Of a stretch of DNA of 64,000 nucleotides, positions 41,378-48,924 are shown one piece after another (within the stretch, counting starts at the first letter, position 1; each line of letters begins with the position of its first letter). Where the stretch lies: positions 7,930 to 71,929 of the forward strand of contig JBEDUQ010000304.1 in the NCBI GenBank assembly GCA_040414855.1, given 5' to 3'. The notes under the pieces are model-generated. The model saw only the letters and a program-made list of their open reading frames with translations, was not told the DNA's origin and did no database searches. The position numbers and the translations under genes are program-made. This stretch comes from DASVXQ01 sp040414855. Its GTDB lineage: Bacteria > Actinomycetota > CALGFH01.

Positions 41378-42290
41378 CCCGCGCTGTCCAGCCCGCTCGG
41401 TTTCCCGCCGGCGTCGAGCATGCGGCGCAGCTGCCCCGGCCGGTCGCTGACGATCACCTCGACCCCGAGGTCCGCCAGGCGCCGCGCGGTCTCGGCGTCG
41501 TCGACCGTCCAGGCGAGCAGGTGCAGGCCGGCGTCGAGCGCGCGGGCGGCGGCGAGCTTGCCCATGGGCCCGAAGAACGCCGGCGCCTGCACGGCCAGCA
41601 CCGTGCAGCCGCACTCCTCGGCGGCCCGGAGCGCGCGCCCAATCGGCACCAGCGCCGACGAGATCAGCCCCACCTCGATGCCGCCGAGCGCGGGCACCGC
41701 GGCGGCGGCCAGCTTGCGGGAGAACGACGACACCAGGATCCGGTCCCGGTCGGGACGGCCGGCGAGGACCTCGCCAAGCAGGTCCGCGACCCTGGCGGCC
41801 CCGTCCGGGCCCTCGCCACGGAACTTCACCTCGACGTCGACCAGGGCCCGCCGGGGCATGGCGTCGAGCGCCTCGCTCAGCGTCGGCACCCGCACGCCCG
41901 GCTCGCCGCCGCGCCAGACCCCACCGACCTCGCCGACCTCGCCGACCCTCCCGAGCTTGCCGACCTTGCCGACCTTGCCAGCCCTCCCGACCTTGCTCAC
42001 CTTGCCGGTGCGGGCTCCCCTGGCGCCGTGCCTGGCGTGGCCGTTGCGCTGGAACCAGGTGCCCGCGTCGAGCCCGCGGATCTCGGCGAGCGTGTGCTGG
42101 CGGACCGGCCCGCGGCCGCTGGTGGTGCGGCCGAGCCCGGCGTCGTGCAGGCACACCAGCGCCTGGTCGGCGGTGCGGCGGATGTCCAGCTCCACGCCGT
42201 CGGCGCCCTCGGCGATCGCGGCCCGGAACGCGGGCAGCGTGTTCTCGGGGGCGACCAGACGGGCGCCCGGTGGCCGAGGATGCGCAGCAG
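41374..42290 (-). pseudogene. Glycerophosphodiester phosphodiesterase with apparent frameshift
   Basis: The downstream frame encodes most of a GDPD TIM barrel (APENTLPAFRAAIAEGADGVELDIRRTADQALVCLHD; DVEVKFRGEG; VSSFSRKLA; AWTVDDAETARRLADLGVEVIVSDRPG). The N-terminal catalytic GHRG box is in another frame: one missing G near 42262-42270 breaks LGHRG/ARLVAPENT. Upstream, AAAGGAGG at 42305-42297 is followed at ideal spacing by CTG, not ATG. A Val-Gly-Lys repeat (about 41926-42010) is inserted in the barrel. It would hydrolyse glycerophosphodiesters if intact. A base-calling error is possible. Confidence 0.7.
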
Positions 42291-42741
42291 CGGTGACCTC
42301 CTTTGGCGGACGGCGAGCCAGCCGCAAACGGCAGTGTCGGGAAGCAGGATTCCCGGCTCGGAAGCGTCTGGCAAACCAGCAGCCTGACCGATACAAGCCG
42401 TCATGACTTCTGACTGCGTACTTCTCACGAGAAAAACCCGGGCCCCCCGACAATCACTGGTCCAGACTACGCAAGCCGTGGGGTTATTTGCACTTTTCGC
42501 CGGGCCTCGCGCGTTCCGCACGTCCCTTCCAGGCCCATCGTCAGCGCCGCTCAAGGCCCCGCGAGCAGGGGGTTCTCCAAGGAAAGTTTGCCGTGAACAA
42601 GAATTGGGATCTTCCCTTTGGGGAATGGCTGTCTTAGACTCACCGCGCTCTCGTGATGGGACCGCGCTATTGGATCCCTTCACGGACCTTCGAGCACTTG
42701 CCCTTCCCCCAGGGCTTTGCACGAGAAAGTGAGGATTGTCA
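42291..42741. other. Non-coding region upstream of whiB
   Basis: About 450 bases between the GDPD start region and whiB1 show no protein-like frame. It is of lower GC content than its surroundings (for example 42590-42640, with AAAGTTTGCCGTGAACAAG) and must hold the promoters of both divergent genes. No clear -35/-10 pair could be fixed by eye. Confidence 0.4.
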
Positions 42742-42990
42742 ATGGATTGGCGCCATCGTGCCCGCTGCCGAGACGTGGACCCGGAACTCTTCTTCCCGGT
42801 CGGCACCACAGGGCCGGCGGAGGCCCAGGTGCAGGCGGCCAAGGCCATCTGCGCGCTTTGCCCGGTCCGTGAAGAGTGCTTGCAGTGGGCACTGGACACC
42901 GCCCAGGACGCGGGCGTCTGGGGAGGCCTCTCCGAGGAGGAGCGTCGGGCATTGCGTCGCGGTCAGCGGCGGCGCGTGCGTATCGCCTGA
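42742..42990 (+). CDS. whiB1: WhiB1/WblE-type iron-sulfur regulator
   Basis: An 82-residue Wbl protein. Four cysteines at 9, 37, 40 and 46 (C...CxxCxxxxxC) bind a [4Fe-4S] cluster, followed by the GVWGGLSEEERRALRRG turn and a basic tail that contact sigma and DNA. MDWRHRARC...DPELFFPVG and CLQWALDTAQDAGVWGG match WhiB1/WblE more than WhiB2, 3 or 7. In mycobacteria it is an essential nitric-oxide-responsive regulator. ATG 42742 has GAGG eight bases upstream; a hairpin terminator follows. Confidence 0.94.
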   Translation: MDWRHRARCRDVDPELFFPVGTTGPAEAQVQAAKAICALCPVREECLQWALDTAQDAGVWGGLSEEERRALRRGQRRRVRIA

Positions 42991-43056
42991 CGAGACTCAG
43001 ATTCCGTACCGTTTCTCGTCGCACCGCTTGGATGCACAACTGAATGTGGGATCACA

Positions 43057-43079
43057 GGGCCTGGCCACGAGCCAGGCCC
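43057..43079 (+). terminator. Terminator hairpin after whiB1
   Basis: A perfect 9-bp stem, GGGCCTGGC paired with GCCAGGCCC, with a 5-base loop, 66 bases past the whiB1 stop. No U-tract follows. Confidence 0.7.
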
Positions 43080-43092
43080 GACCATGTTGGGG

Positions 43093-43122
43093 TTGAGCGT
43101 ACCGTCCGGATCGCGTTATTCT
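43093..43122 (+). promoter_or_regulatory. Candidate promoter of the response-regulator gene
   Basis: TTGAGC (43093-43098), 18 bases, then TATTCT (43117-43122), about 120 bases before the response-regulator start and just after the whiB1 terminator hairpin. Confidence 0.45.
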
Positions 43123-43245
43123 TTCCATCCAGTGGAACTGGTACGATCCCTACGGCATGGGGGCCACCTGGGTTGAGCCGGATTCCTCGGACATGGCCCC
43201 GTTCCGAAATCGAGGAGCGGGACGCCGATCCTTTCGAAGGGACGC

Positions 43246-43890
43246 ATGGGCGACGCCGTTCGCATCCTGATAGCCGACGATCATCCGCTGACCCGTGACG
43301 GGATCAAGGCGGCGTTGGCCATGGATCCGACCCTCAAGGTGGTCGCCGAGGCCTCGGACGGCCACGAGGCGGTGGGCCTCGCCGCATCCGTCAAGCCCGA
43401 CGTGGTGCTGATGGACGTCCGCATGCCAAGGCTCGGCGGCATCCGCGCCACCGAGCAGATCATGCGCGAAGTACCCTCCACCAGGGTGGTGATCCTGACC
43501 GTCGAGGAGACCCAGGCCCGCGTCGGCGAGGCGATCCAGGCGGGCGCCGTCGGCTACCTGCTCAAGGACATCGACGCCGGCGAGCTCGGACGGGCCGTCC
43601 ACCTGGCGGCGCAGGGCAGCGCCGTGATCCACCCCAACCTCACCCGCCAGTTCATCGAGGAGATCCGGCAGCTCACCCGTGGCGAGCAGACGGTCGCCTC
43701 GCTGTCGGTACGAGAAGTCGAGGTCCTCCAGATGATCGCCTACGGCAACACCAACCGCGAAGTGGCCGACGCGCTGCACATCTCGCCACAGACCGTGAAG
43801 ACCTACCTCGAGCGGATCTTCACCAAGCTCGGCGTCTCGGACCGCACCCGCGCGGTCGCGGTCGCGCTCAAGCACGGGATCGTCGAGTAG
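43246..43890 (+). CDS. LuxR/NarL-type response regulator (orphan)
   Basis: A 214-residue regulator with a receiver (IADDHPLTRDG near residue 9, phospho-Asp57 in LMDVRMPRLGG, KDI lysine region near 106) and a C-terminal LuxR helix-turn-helix (LSVREVEVLQMIAYGNTNREVADALHISPQTVKTYLERIF near residue 151). ATG 43246. No histidine kinase is adjacent. The DUF5317 membrane protein begins immediately after its stop (43891), so the two form an operon. Confidence 0.92.
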   Translation: MGDAVRILIADDHPLTRDGIKAALAMDPTLKVVAEASDGHEAVGLAASVKPDVVLMDVRMPRLGGIRATEQIMREVPSTRVVILTVEETQARVGEAIQAGAVGYLLKDIDAGELGRAVHLAAQGSAVIHPNLTRQFIEEIRQLTRGEQTVASLSVREVEVLQMIAYGNTNREVADALHISPQTVKTYLERIFTKLGVSDRTRAVAVALKHGIVE

Positions 43891-44523
43891 ATGAGCGGCC
43901 TCGGCACCCTGGCGCTGTTCGTCCTTGTGATGCTGGCCGGTCTGGCCGCCGGCGCGATCCGCGGCGGCAAGCCCCGCACCCTGCTCGAGACCCGGCTCCA
44001 GGCCAGGCCGGTCGGCCTCGTCTGCGTTGCCGTGCAGGCGCTGGTCGGGGGGCTGGCGCTGCGGTCGGTAGGGATCCCGAGGGGTGTGGGCGCGCTGCTG
44101 CTGGGCGCCGCCCTGGTCGGGCTGCTGGGGGTGGCGCGCGCCAACGGCAGGCTGCCGGGCGTGCCGCTGCTGGCCCTCGGGCTGCTGGCGAACCTGCTGG
44201 TGCTGGTGCTGAACCTGGGCGTGCCGGTGCCCGTCTCCACCCTGGAGCGCGCCGGGGTCGCGGTCGAGCGGCCGCTCGAGCACCGGCCCGACGCCGAGCA
44301 CGTGCTCGACGGTCCCGGGACCCGCCTGTCGCTGCTCGGAGACCGGCTGGCAGTACGCCCGCTGCGCGCGACCGTCAGCTTCGGCGACATCGCCGAGCTC
44401 GCGGGCCTGTTCCTGCTGGTCCAGGCGCTGGTGATGGGGACGGCCCGAGGCTCCGAGGAGGAAGACGCAGCCGCCCACGCGCCAAAGGCCCGGACGGTCC
44501 CCTGGTCGACGTGGGCGGACTAA
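43891..44523 (+). CDS. DUF5317 membrane protein
   Basis: A 210-residue membrane protein with five or so helices: about residues 5-25, 45-65, 68-85, 92-112 and 168-186. The central GDRLAVRPLRATVSFGDIAEL block is typical of the DUF5317 family, common in Actinobacteria and of unknown function. ATG 43891 starts with no gap after the response regulator stop. The link suggests a shared regulon or a membrane partner. It converges with bldC. Confidence 0.8.
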   Translation: MSGLGTLALFVLVMLAGLAAGAIRGGKPRTLLETRLQARPVGLVCVAVQALVGGLALRSVGIPRGVGALLLGAALVGLLGVARANGRLPGVPLLALGLLANLLVLVLNLGVPVPVSTLERAGVAVERPLEHRPDAEHVLDGPGTRLSLLGDRLAVRPLRATVSFGDIAELAGLFLLVQALVMGTARGSEEEDAAAHAPKARTVPWSTWAD

Positions 44524-44541
44524 GCGCTCAGCTCGCGCCGG

Positions 44542-44757
44542 CTAGCCGATGACCTCTTCGCGGAGGTCGCTGGCCAGCTCGCGGATCTTCGCCTCCGGGT
44601 AGCGACGGTGGCCGCCCAGCGTCTTGAGGAACGGCAGCTTTCCTTCCTTCGCCCAGCGTGACACTGTCTTCGGCGACACGTGGAGGATGTCCGCCACCTC
44701 GGCCGTGCGCAGATACGCGGGAGCTTCGATCTTGTTAGCCTTGCGGGCGATTGCCAC
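44542..44757 (-). CDS. bldC: BldC-like MerR-type helix-turn-helix protein
   Basis: A 71-residue DNA-binding protein with only a MerR winged helix: YLRTAEVADILHVSPKTVSRWAKEGKLPFLKTLGGHRRYPEAKIRELASDL. The VSPKTVSRWAKEGKL and TLGGHRRY segments match BldC, which binds direct repeats cooperatively and controls the timing of development in Streptomyces. GTG 44757 follows GAAGGGACG. There is no effector domain, as expected. It is not near any other developmental gene besides whiB1. Confidence 0.88.
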   Translation of the reverse strand: MAIARKANKIEAPAYLRTAEVADILHVSPKTVSRWAKEGKLPFLKTLGGHRRYPEAKIRELASDLREEVIG

Positions 44758-45069
44758 GGTACGTCCCTTCTCGTGTCCAGAGCCAGCCCTGAACCCTCGC
44801 TTCCGGGCCAGCCCGGAATGGACCGGGGTGTTCGTTCGAAACGACAGTTGGGACGTGCGGCGGAGACGGCCCTGTCGATCGTCCTGCAATGAGCAGTACG
44901 AACACGGCGATTATTGGTAGCGGACCTTGAGCCTGCCATAGCCCGGTTGGGCCGTTTCAGCTCGGATGCTACCTACTGCCAATTCTCTACGTTGTTTCTG
45001 CAGGTCCGCAGGTCAACGCCCCTGAGAGCAGTACAAGCAAACCGTGGTGCCCGGGGGACAAAGAAGTGG
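44758..45069. other. Non-coding region upstream of bldC
   Basis: About 310 bases between bldC and the epimerase gene, both on the minus strand. No protein-like frame is seen. The bldC promoter should be here. A 14-bp CTGC/GCAG inverted repeat lies at 45000-45013. It also lacks an obvious hairpin terminator for the epimerase. Confidence 0.4.
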
Positions 45070-46044
45070 TCAGCGATTCCTCCCGGGTAGCCGAGCTTTG
45101 AGCCAATCGCCCATGATCGCCAGCCCCTCGTCGAGGCGGGTCCAGGGCTGCCAGCCGAGTATCTTTCCGGCCCTGCCGGGGTCGAGCGCACAGCGCCGTG
45201 GGTCGCCGGGCCGCGCCGGCGACCACTCCGGCTCGCCGGACCATCCGAGCATGGTCGCGAGCTGCTCGACGACGCCGAGCACCGAGGTCGCGCTGCCGGT
45301 GCCCACCAGCATGCGGCCGTTGGCGTCCGTGTGGACCGCCCTGGCCAGCGCGTCGACCGCGTCGTCGACGAACAGGAAGTCCCGTTCCTGGCGGCCGTCG
45401 CCCTCCACCCGGGGCGCGTGGCCCTGGAGCATCGACCATGCCGTCCTGGCCACCAGGCTCGGCCCAAGCGCGTCCTGGCGCGGTCCGTAGACGGTGCCGA
45501 ACAGCATCACGGCGACGTCGAGGCCGCGGGCCGCGTACGCGTTGGCGTAGGCCTCCAGCGCCAGTCGCCCGGCGCCGAGCGGGTGCACCGGTCCCGGGCG
45601 GTCGTCCGGCTTGGTGGTGCCGGTGAGCTGGCTCGGGTAGAGGTAGGCGCCGGATGAGGCGAGCACCACCTTGGCACCGCCCGCGGCCGCGGCCTCGAGG
45701 ACCTCGACCACGCCGGTGGCCACCATCCGCGCGTCGTTGGACGGCTGCGTCCATGCACGAACCGGGTCGGCGGGCATCGCCATGTGCACCCAGGCGTCGG
45801 CGCGGATGCGCTCCGCGAGCACTGAGAGGCCGCCCTGGGTCACGTCCATGCGGTGGAAGCGGACGCCGCCCCGCCGCCTGGCCTCGGTCAGGTTCGCCAG
45901 GCTGCCGTGAGAGAGGTCATCGACCACGACGATCTCGTCGCCCTCGGCCTGGAGCCGGTCGACGAGGTTCGCGCCGAGAAACCCGGCGCCACCGGCCACG
46001 ACGACGAGCAACCCCCGCTCCTCTCTTGTCGAGATCTCCGGCAT
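45070..46044 (-). CDS. NAD-dependent epimerase/dehydratase (SDR)
   Basis: A 324-residue extended SDR enzyme of the sugar-nucleotide epimerase type. The NAD motif GGAGFLGANLVDRL is near residue 18, DVTQGG near 68, a substrate-side serine region SSGAYLYPSQLTGTT near 130, and the RQERDFLFVDDAVDALARAV segment near 217. The expected catalytic YxxxK reads GRLALEAYANAYA near 160, so the Tyr/Lys pair appears altered. ATG 46044 follows the SodX-like stop by one base, an operon. Substrate is probably a nucleotide sugar. Confidence 0.82.
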   Translation of the reverse strand: MPEISTREERGLLVVVAGGAGFLGANLVDRLQAEGDEIVVVDDLSHGSLANLTEARRRGGVRFHRMDVTQGGLSVLAERIRADAWVHMAMPADPVRAWTQPSNDARMVATGVVEVLEAAAAGGAKVVLASSGAYLYPSQLTGTTKPDDRPGPVHPLGAGRLALEAYANAYAARGLDVAVMLFGTVYGPRQDALGPSLVARTAWSMLQGHAPRVEGDGRQERDFLFVDDAVDALARAVHTDANGRMLVGTGSATSVLGVVEQLATMLGWSGEPEWSPARPGDPRRCALDPGRAGKILGWQPWTRLDEGLAIMGDWLKARLPGRNR

Positions 46045-46045
46045 C

Positions 46046-46639
46046 CTACTTCGGCGGACGCATCCGACGTGGGGGCCAATAGGCGAATCGCACGATTGCG
46101 ATGAGATCGTTGCGCCGCACCGGCCCGAATGAGCGGCTGTCGGTCGAGCGGTCCCGCCGGTCGCCCAGCACCGCGAACTCATCCGCGCCGAGTCGCAGGT
46201 CCAGGTCCGGCGTTGGCGCCGGCGCTGCGATGCCCCCCTCGGGCGAGGCGGTCGCATCGGGGCCGGTGGGGTGGGCGGGGTGGGCGGGGCCGGCGGGCGT
46301 GGGCCGGGACTCGGCGGCGGCGTAGGGGTCCGGGACCGGGCGGCCATCGATCTCGAGCTGGCCGGCGAGCAGTCGCACGTGCTCGCCCGGAAGGCCGACC
46401 ACGCGCTTGACGACCTCGCGCTCCGGCCGGCGGACCACCACCACGTCACCCCGACGCGGGGCCCGGCGAAGGGGTCCGACGGCGATGCGCTGTCCAGGAG
46501 CCAGGGTCGGCAGCATGCTCTCGCCCTGGACGAGCATGGGCTCCAGGCGGGCCCGGCGCGCCGCGGCCGTCAGCAGCACGAGGGCTCCCAGCAACCCGAG
46601 CGCGCCCAACCCCAACGGGCGCTTGGCTCCTGGACGCAT
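46046..46639 (-). CDS. sodX: Signal peptidase I family protease, probable nickel-SOD maturation protease
   Basis: A 197-residue S26 serine protease. One N-terminal membrane helix (residues 9-27) anchors it; catalytic Ser41 is in MLVQGESMLPTL and Lys78 in EVVKRVVGLPG, with GDRRDRSTDSRSFG near 172. A Pro/Ala-rich insert is near 105-140. It lies divergent from, and only about 115 bases from, nickel superoxide dismutase, as sodX does in other Actinobacteria and cyanobacteria. It would cut the SodN leader to expose His1. A general LepB role cannot be excluded. ATG 46639. Confidence 0.75.
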   Translation of the reverse strand: MRPGAKRPLGLGALGLLGALVLLTAAARRARLEPMLVQGESMLPTLAPGQRIAVGPLRRAPRRGDVVVVRRPEREVVKRVVGLPGEHVRLLAGQLEIDGRPVPDPYAAAESRPTPAGPAHPAHPTGPDATASPEGGIAAPAPTPDLDLRLGADEFAVLGDRRDRSTDSRSFGPVRRNDLIAIVRFAYWPPRRMRPPK

Positions 46640-46754
46640 CTTCAGCCTTTCCGTGTTCTCGTGACTGACGCATGATGCGGGATCTGACCGCGTGCCGGCC
46701 AAAAGCTCGCGGTGGTACCGTCGATTGCGCACACACGACGAGCACGGAAGGACG

Positions 46755-47165
46755 ATGCCAATGATGGTCAAGCGCTTGGCCGCGTGGCTTTCGCCGGACC
46801 GAGTTGCCCACGCCCACTGCGATCTACCGTGCGGCGTGTACGACCCGGCTCAGGCCAGGATCGAGGCCGAGTCGGTGGCCAAGATCATCGAGAAGTACCA
46901 CGCCAGCGATGACGAGGTCTTCCGGACTCGTGCCCTGGTCATCAAGGAGGAGCGGGGCGAGCTGGTCAAGCATCACCTGTGGGTCCTCTGGACCGACTAC
47001 TTCAAGCCGCAGCACCTCGAGCAGTTCCCGAACCTGCACGACCTGTTCTGGCGCGCCACCAAGCAGGCCGGCGAAGCCAAGCACTCGGTCGATCCCGCGG
47101 TCGCGCAGAAGCTGCTGGAGCTCATCGAGGAGATCGACGGCGTCTTCCAGAAGACCAAGAGCTGA
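46755..47165 (+). CDS. sodN: Nickel superoxide dismutase precursor
   Basis: A 136-residue NiSOD, which converts superoxide to oxygen and hydrogen peroxide. The nickel hook HCDLPCGVYDPAQARIEA starts at residue 21: His21, Cys22 and Cys26 become His1, Cys2 and Cys6 of the mature enzyme after removal of a 20-residue leader. The rest forms the four-helix bundle. GGAAGGACG precedes ATG 46755. The adjacent protease gene is the likely leader peptidase. CGCATGATGCG (46669-46679) in the shared promoter gap may be an operator for a nickel-sensing Fur-family protein. Confidence 0.96.
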   Translation: MPMMVKRLAAWLSPDRVAHAHCDLPCGVYDPAQARIEAESVAKIIEKYHASDDEVFRTRALVIKEERGELVKHHLWVLWTDYFKPQHLEQFPNLHDLFWRATKQAGEAKHSVDPAVAQKLLELIEEIDGVFQKTKS

Positions 47166-47173
47166 CCATCTTC

Positions 47174-47189
47174 TGTTTCACGTGAAACG
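47174..47189. other. parS: parS centromere-like ParB-binding site
   Basis: TGTTTCACGTGAAACG contains the perfect 14-bp palindrome GTTTCACGTGAAAC and matches the bacterial parS consensus (TGTTTCACGTGAAACA) at 15 of 16 positions. ParB loads at such sites near the replication origin for chromosome segregation. It lies nine bases after the sodN stop and overlaps the sodN terminator hairpin. It is the only copy in the window. Confidence 0.88.
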
Positions 47190-47215
47190 GCCGGCCCTGC
47201 GTGGGCCGGCCGTTT
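47185..47215 (+). terminator. Strong terminator hairpin after sodN
   Basis: A perfect 13-bp stem (AAACGGCCGGCCC with GGGCCGGCCGTTT) and a 5-base loop. It ends in TTTG and shares its first four bases with the parS palindrome. Confidence 0.85.
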
Positions 47216-47244
47216 GCGCGTCCTTGTTCGTTTGCTCGGCGGAC

Positions 47245-47439
47245 TCACGAGCTGGCCAGACGCTTGCCTCGGTAGTTGGGGAAGATGAGCGGCTGGTGCT
47301 GCCAGCAGAAACCGCTCTTGTTGTAGATCGACAGCCGGGTATCGCAGTCCGCCTCACGGCAGACGCGCCCGACCCGCTCCACCTTCGAGGGGGGTGGATC
47401 ATTCCCAGGCCGCTGGCCCTTAACGTTCTCGGATCGCAC
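47245..47439 (-). CDS. Small zinc-ribbon-like protein (64 aa)
   Basis: A 64-residue protein with a C-x(5)-C...C-x(2)-H pattern (CREADCDTRLSIYNKSGFCWQH) typical of a small zinc-binding fold, then PNYRGKRLASS. Comparable small actinobacterial proteins exist, but I cannot name the function. GTG 47439 has GGTGAG upstream. It converges with sodN and faces the parS/terminator. Confidence 0.7.
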   Translation of the reverse strand: MRSENVKGQRPGNDPPPSKVERVGRVCREADCDTRLSIYNKSGFCWQHQPLIFPNYRGKRLASS

Positions 47440-47633
47440 GAAATCTCACCGTCCTTCCCATCGTCCGATGGGACCCACATATCACGAGGAACCGGCTTGC
47501 CTCGGCGGCGATTCCCCATCCTCGCTCATATCTATACGCGCGCTCGCATCAAGAGGGTTTCAAGGCGAGCCTGCCGGTCGCATGTTCCCGCCGCGCCGGA
47601 GCGCTCAGCCCGACACGCGGCCGCGGGAGCTGC

Positions 47634-47900
47634 TCAGGCGCCGGAGGGGCGGCGGATGCGGATGACCGCCTCGACCCGTGTGCGGAGCGTCTCGACGACG
47701 GTCTGCGGGACCGGCTCGTCGGCGCAGCGGCGCACCAGTTGCTTGAAGCGCTGATCGAACTCGACCATGCGGCGGCAATGCGCGCACTCGTCCATGTGCG
47801 CCTCCAGTTCCGCGCAGGTCGGCGGGTCGGTCTCCTTGTCGAGGTAGAGCCAGAGGTGGCGACGCAGATCGTCGCAGCCGCCTACTTCGGGCGAACCCAT
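47634..47900 (-). CDS. rsrA: Zinc anti-sigma factor RsrA
   Basis: An 88-residue ZAS-domain anti-sigma factor with HMDECAHC (His35, Cys39, Cys42) and Cys9, the zinc ligands of RsrA/RshA. Under disulfide stress the cysteines oxidise, zinc leaves, and SigR is released. AGGAGGGACAGCA precedes ATG 47900. Its start overlaps the end of sigR by 19 bases, so both are co-expressed. Confidence 0.9.
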   Translation of the reverse strand: MGSPEVGGCDDLRRHLWLYLDKETDPPTCAELEAHMDECAHCRRMVEFDQRFKQLVRRCADEPVPQTVVETLRTRVEAVIRIRRPSGA

Positions 47901-48784
47901 TGCTGTCCCTCCTCGAGCAGCCCGCGGTCCGACGCGAACTCCCAAAGTCGCTTCTGGAGCTGGCGGCGGCCGCGATGCAGCCGAGACATCACCGTACCGA
48001 TCGAGGTGTCCATGATGTCGGCGATCTCCTTGTAGGAGAATCCCTCGACATCGGCGAGCAGCACCGCCATGCGGAACTGCTCGGGCAGCGCGTCGAGCGC
48101 CTCACGCACCTCGGCCTCGGGGATGCGCTCGAGGAGCACTTCCTCGGGCGATTCCGAGCCACCACCGTCGGCGTTGGCGATGCGCTGGTAGAGCGAGAAG
48201 TCGTCGACGTCATCCGTGGATACCGACTGCGGCTCGCGCTGTTGCTTTCTGTAGGTGTTGATGTAGGCGTTGGTCAGGATCCGGTAGAGCCAGGCCTTCA
48301 GGTTCGTGCCCGGCTCGAACTGGTGGAAGGCGTTGTAGGCGCGCAGGAAGGTCTCCTGGACCAGGTCCTCCGCGTCAGCGGGGTTACGGGTCAGGCGCAG
48401 CGCACCGGCGTAGATGGTGTCCAGCAACGGGATCGCCGACTCGGTGAAGCGCCGCTGGCGCTCCTCCGGAGTCTCGTCCGCGGGAGCTCTGCGACCGGTG
48501 TCCGGCGCCGGCCTGCTCTCGGGTTGGCCGGACTGCGGCGGGATGGCCTCCCGCCCGTCCTGCTGGCCAACCTCTCGGGCAGATGGTTGCAACCGGGGTC
48601 CTTCCCGTTGATCCAGTCGCGGCAGCGACGACGCTAGCGCCACTGGCGGTATGCCTGCATCCAGGCGGAGCGCCGGCCAATGTTCCTGCGCAGGATAGCA
48701 GGACCACGCTAGCGCGTTGACCGGTGAATCCGGGCGGATGGACGTCTGCAAGTAGATACCTCGTGTTGTCGGCTCAGGGCTCAT
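47882..48784 (-). CDS. sigR: Redox-responsive ECF sigma factor SigR/SigH
   Basis: A 300-residue protein: the last 190 residues are SigR (LTRNPADAEDLVQETFLRAYNAFHQFEPGTNLKAWLYRILTNAYINTYRKQQREPQ; VEGFSYKEIADIMDTSIGTVMSRLHRGRRQL), and the first 110 a disordered extension. Long unstable SigR forms are known in Streptomyces. Starts: ATG 48784 (long), GTG 48643 (shorter by 47 residues). The long start lies just behind a SigR-type promoter, so a stress-made long form is inferred. SigR directs thioredoxin, mycothiol and protein-repair genes. Confidence 0.9.
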   Translation of the reverse strand: MSPEPTTRGIYLQTSIRPDSPVNALAWSCYPAQEHWPALRLDAGIPPVALASSLPRLDQREGPRLQPSAREVGQQDGREAIPPQSGQPESRPAPDTGRRAPADETPEERQRRFTESAIPLLDTIYAGALRLTRNPADAEDLVQETFLRAYNAFHQFEPGTNLKAWLYRILTNAYINTYRKQQREPQSVSTDDVDDFSLYQRIANADGGGSESPEEVLLERIPEAEVREALDALPEQFRMAVLLADVEGFSYKEIADIMDTSIGTVMSRLHRGRRQLQKRLWEFASDRGLLEEGQQWVRPK

Positions 48785-48806
48785 GCTCGGGTGCTACACC
48801 CCCAAG

Positions 48807-48834
48807 AACAGCCCCTGACCGGGCGCGCATTCCC
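48807..48834 (-). promoter_or_regulatory. SigR-type promoter of sigR
   Basis: Reading leftwards: GGGAAT (48834-48829), 19 bases, then GTT (48809-48807), the SigR consensus (GGAAT, about 18, GTT). It places transcription start close to 48798, 14 bases before the ATG of the long SigR form. This predicts positive autoregulation. Confidence 0.7.
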
Positions 48835-48924
48835 AGCTCACCCGATTGGCGCGTGCCCGCCCGCGCCGGTCCGGGCGCCGGCCACGCCGGTCCGGGCGCC
48901 GGTCCCGGCACCGGCCACGCCGGC

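Noticed and set aside
48843..48924. Short GC-rich repeats (GGCCACGCCGGTCCGGGCGCC-type) after the sulfite-oxidase gene
   Set aside because: Imperfect and short; probably simple-sequence drift, or part of a weak terminator, with no clear structure.
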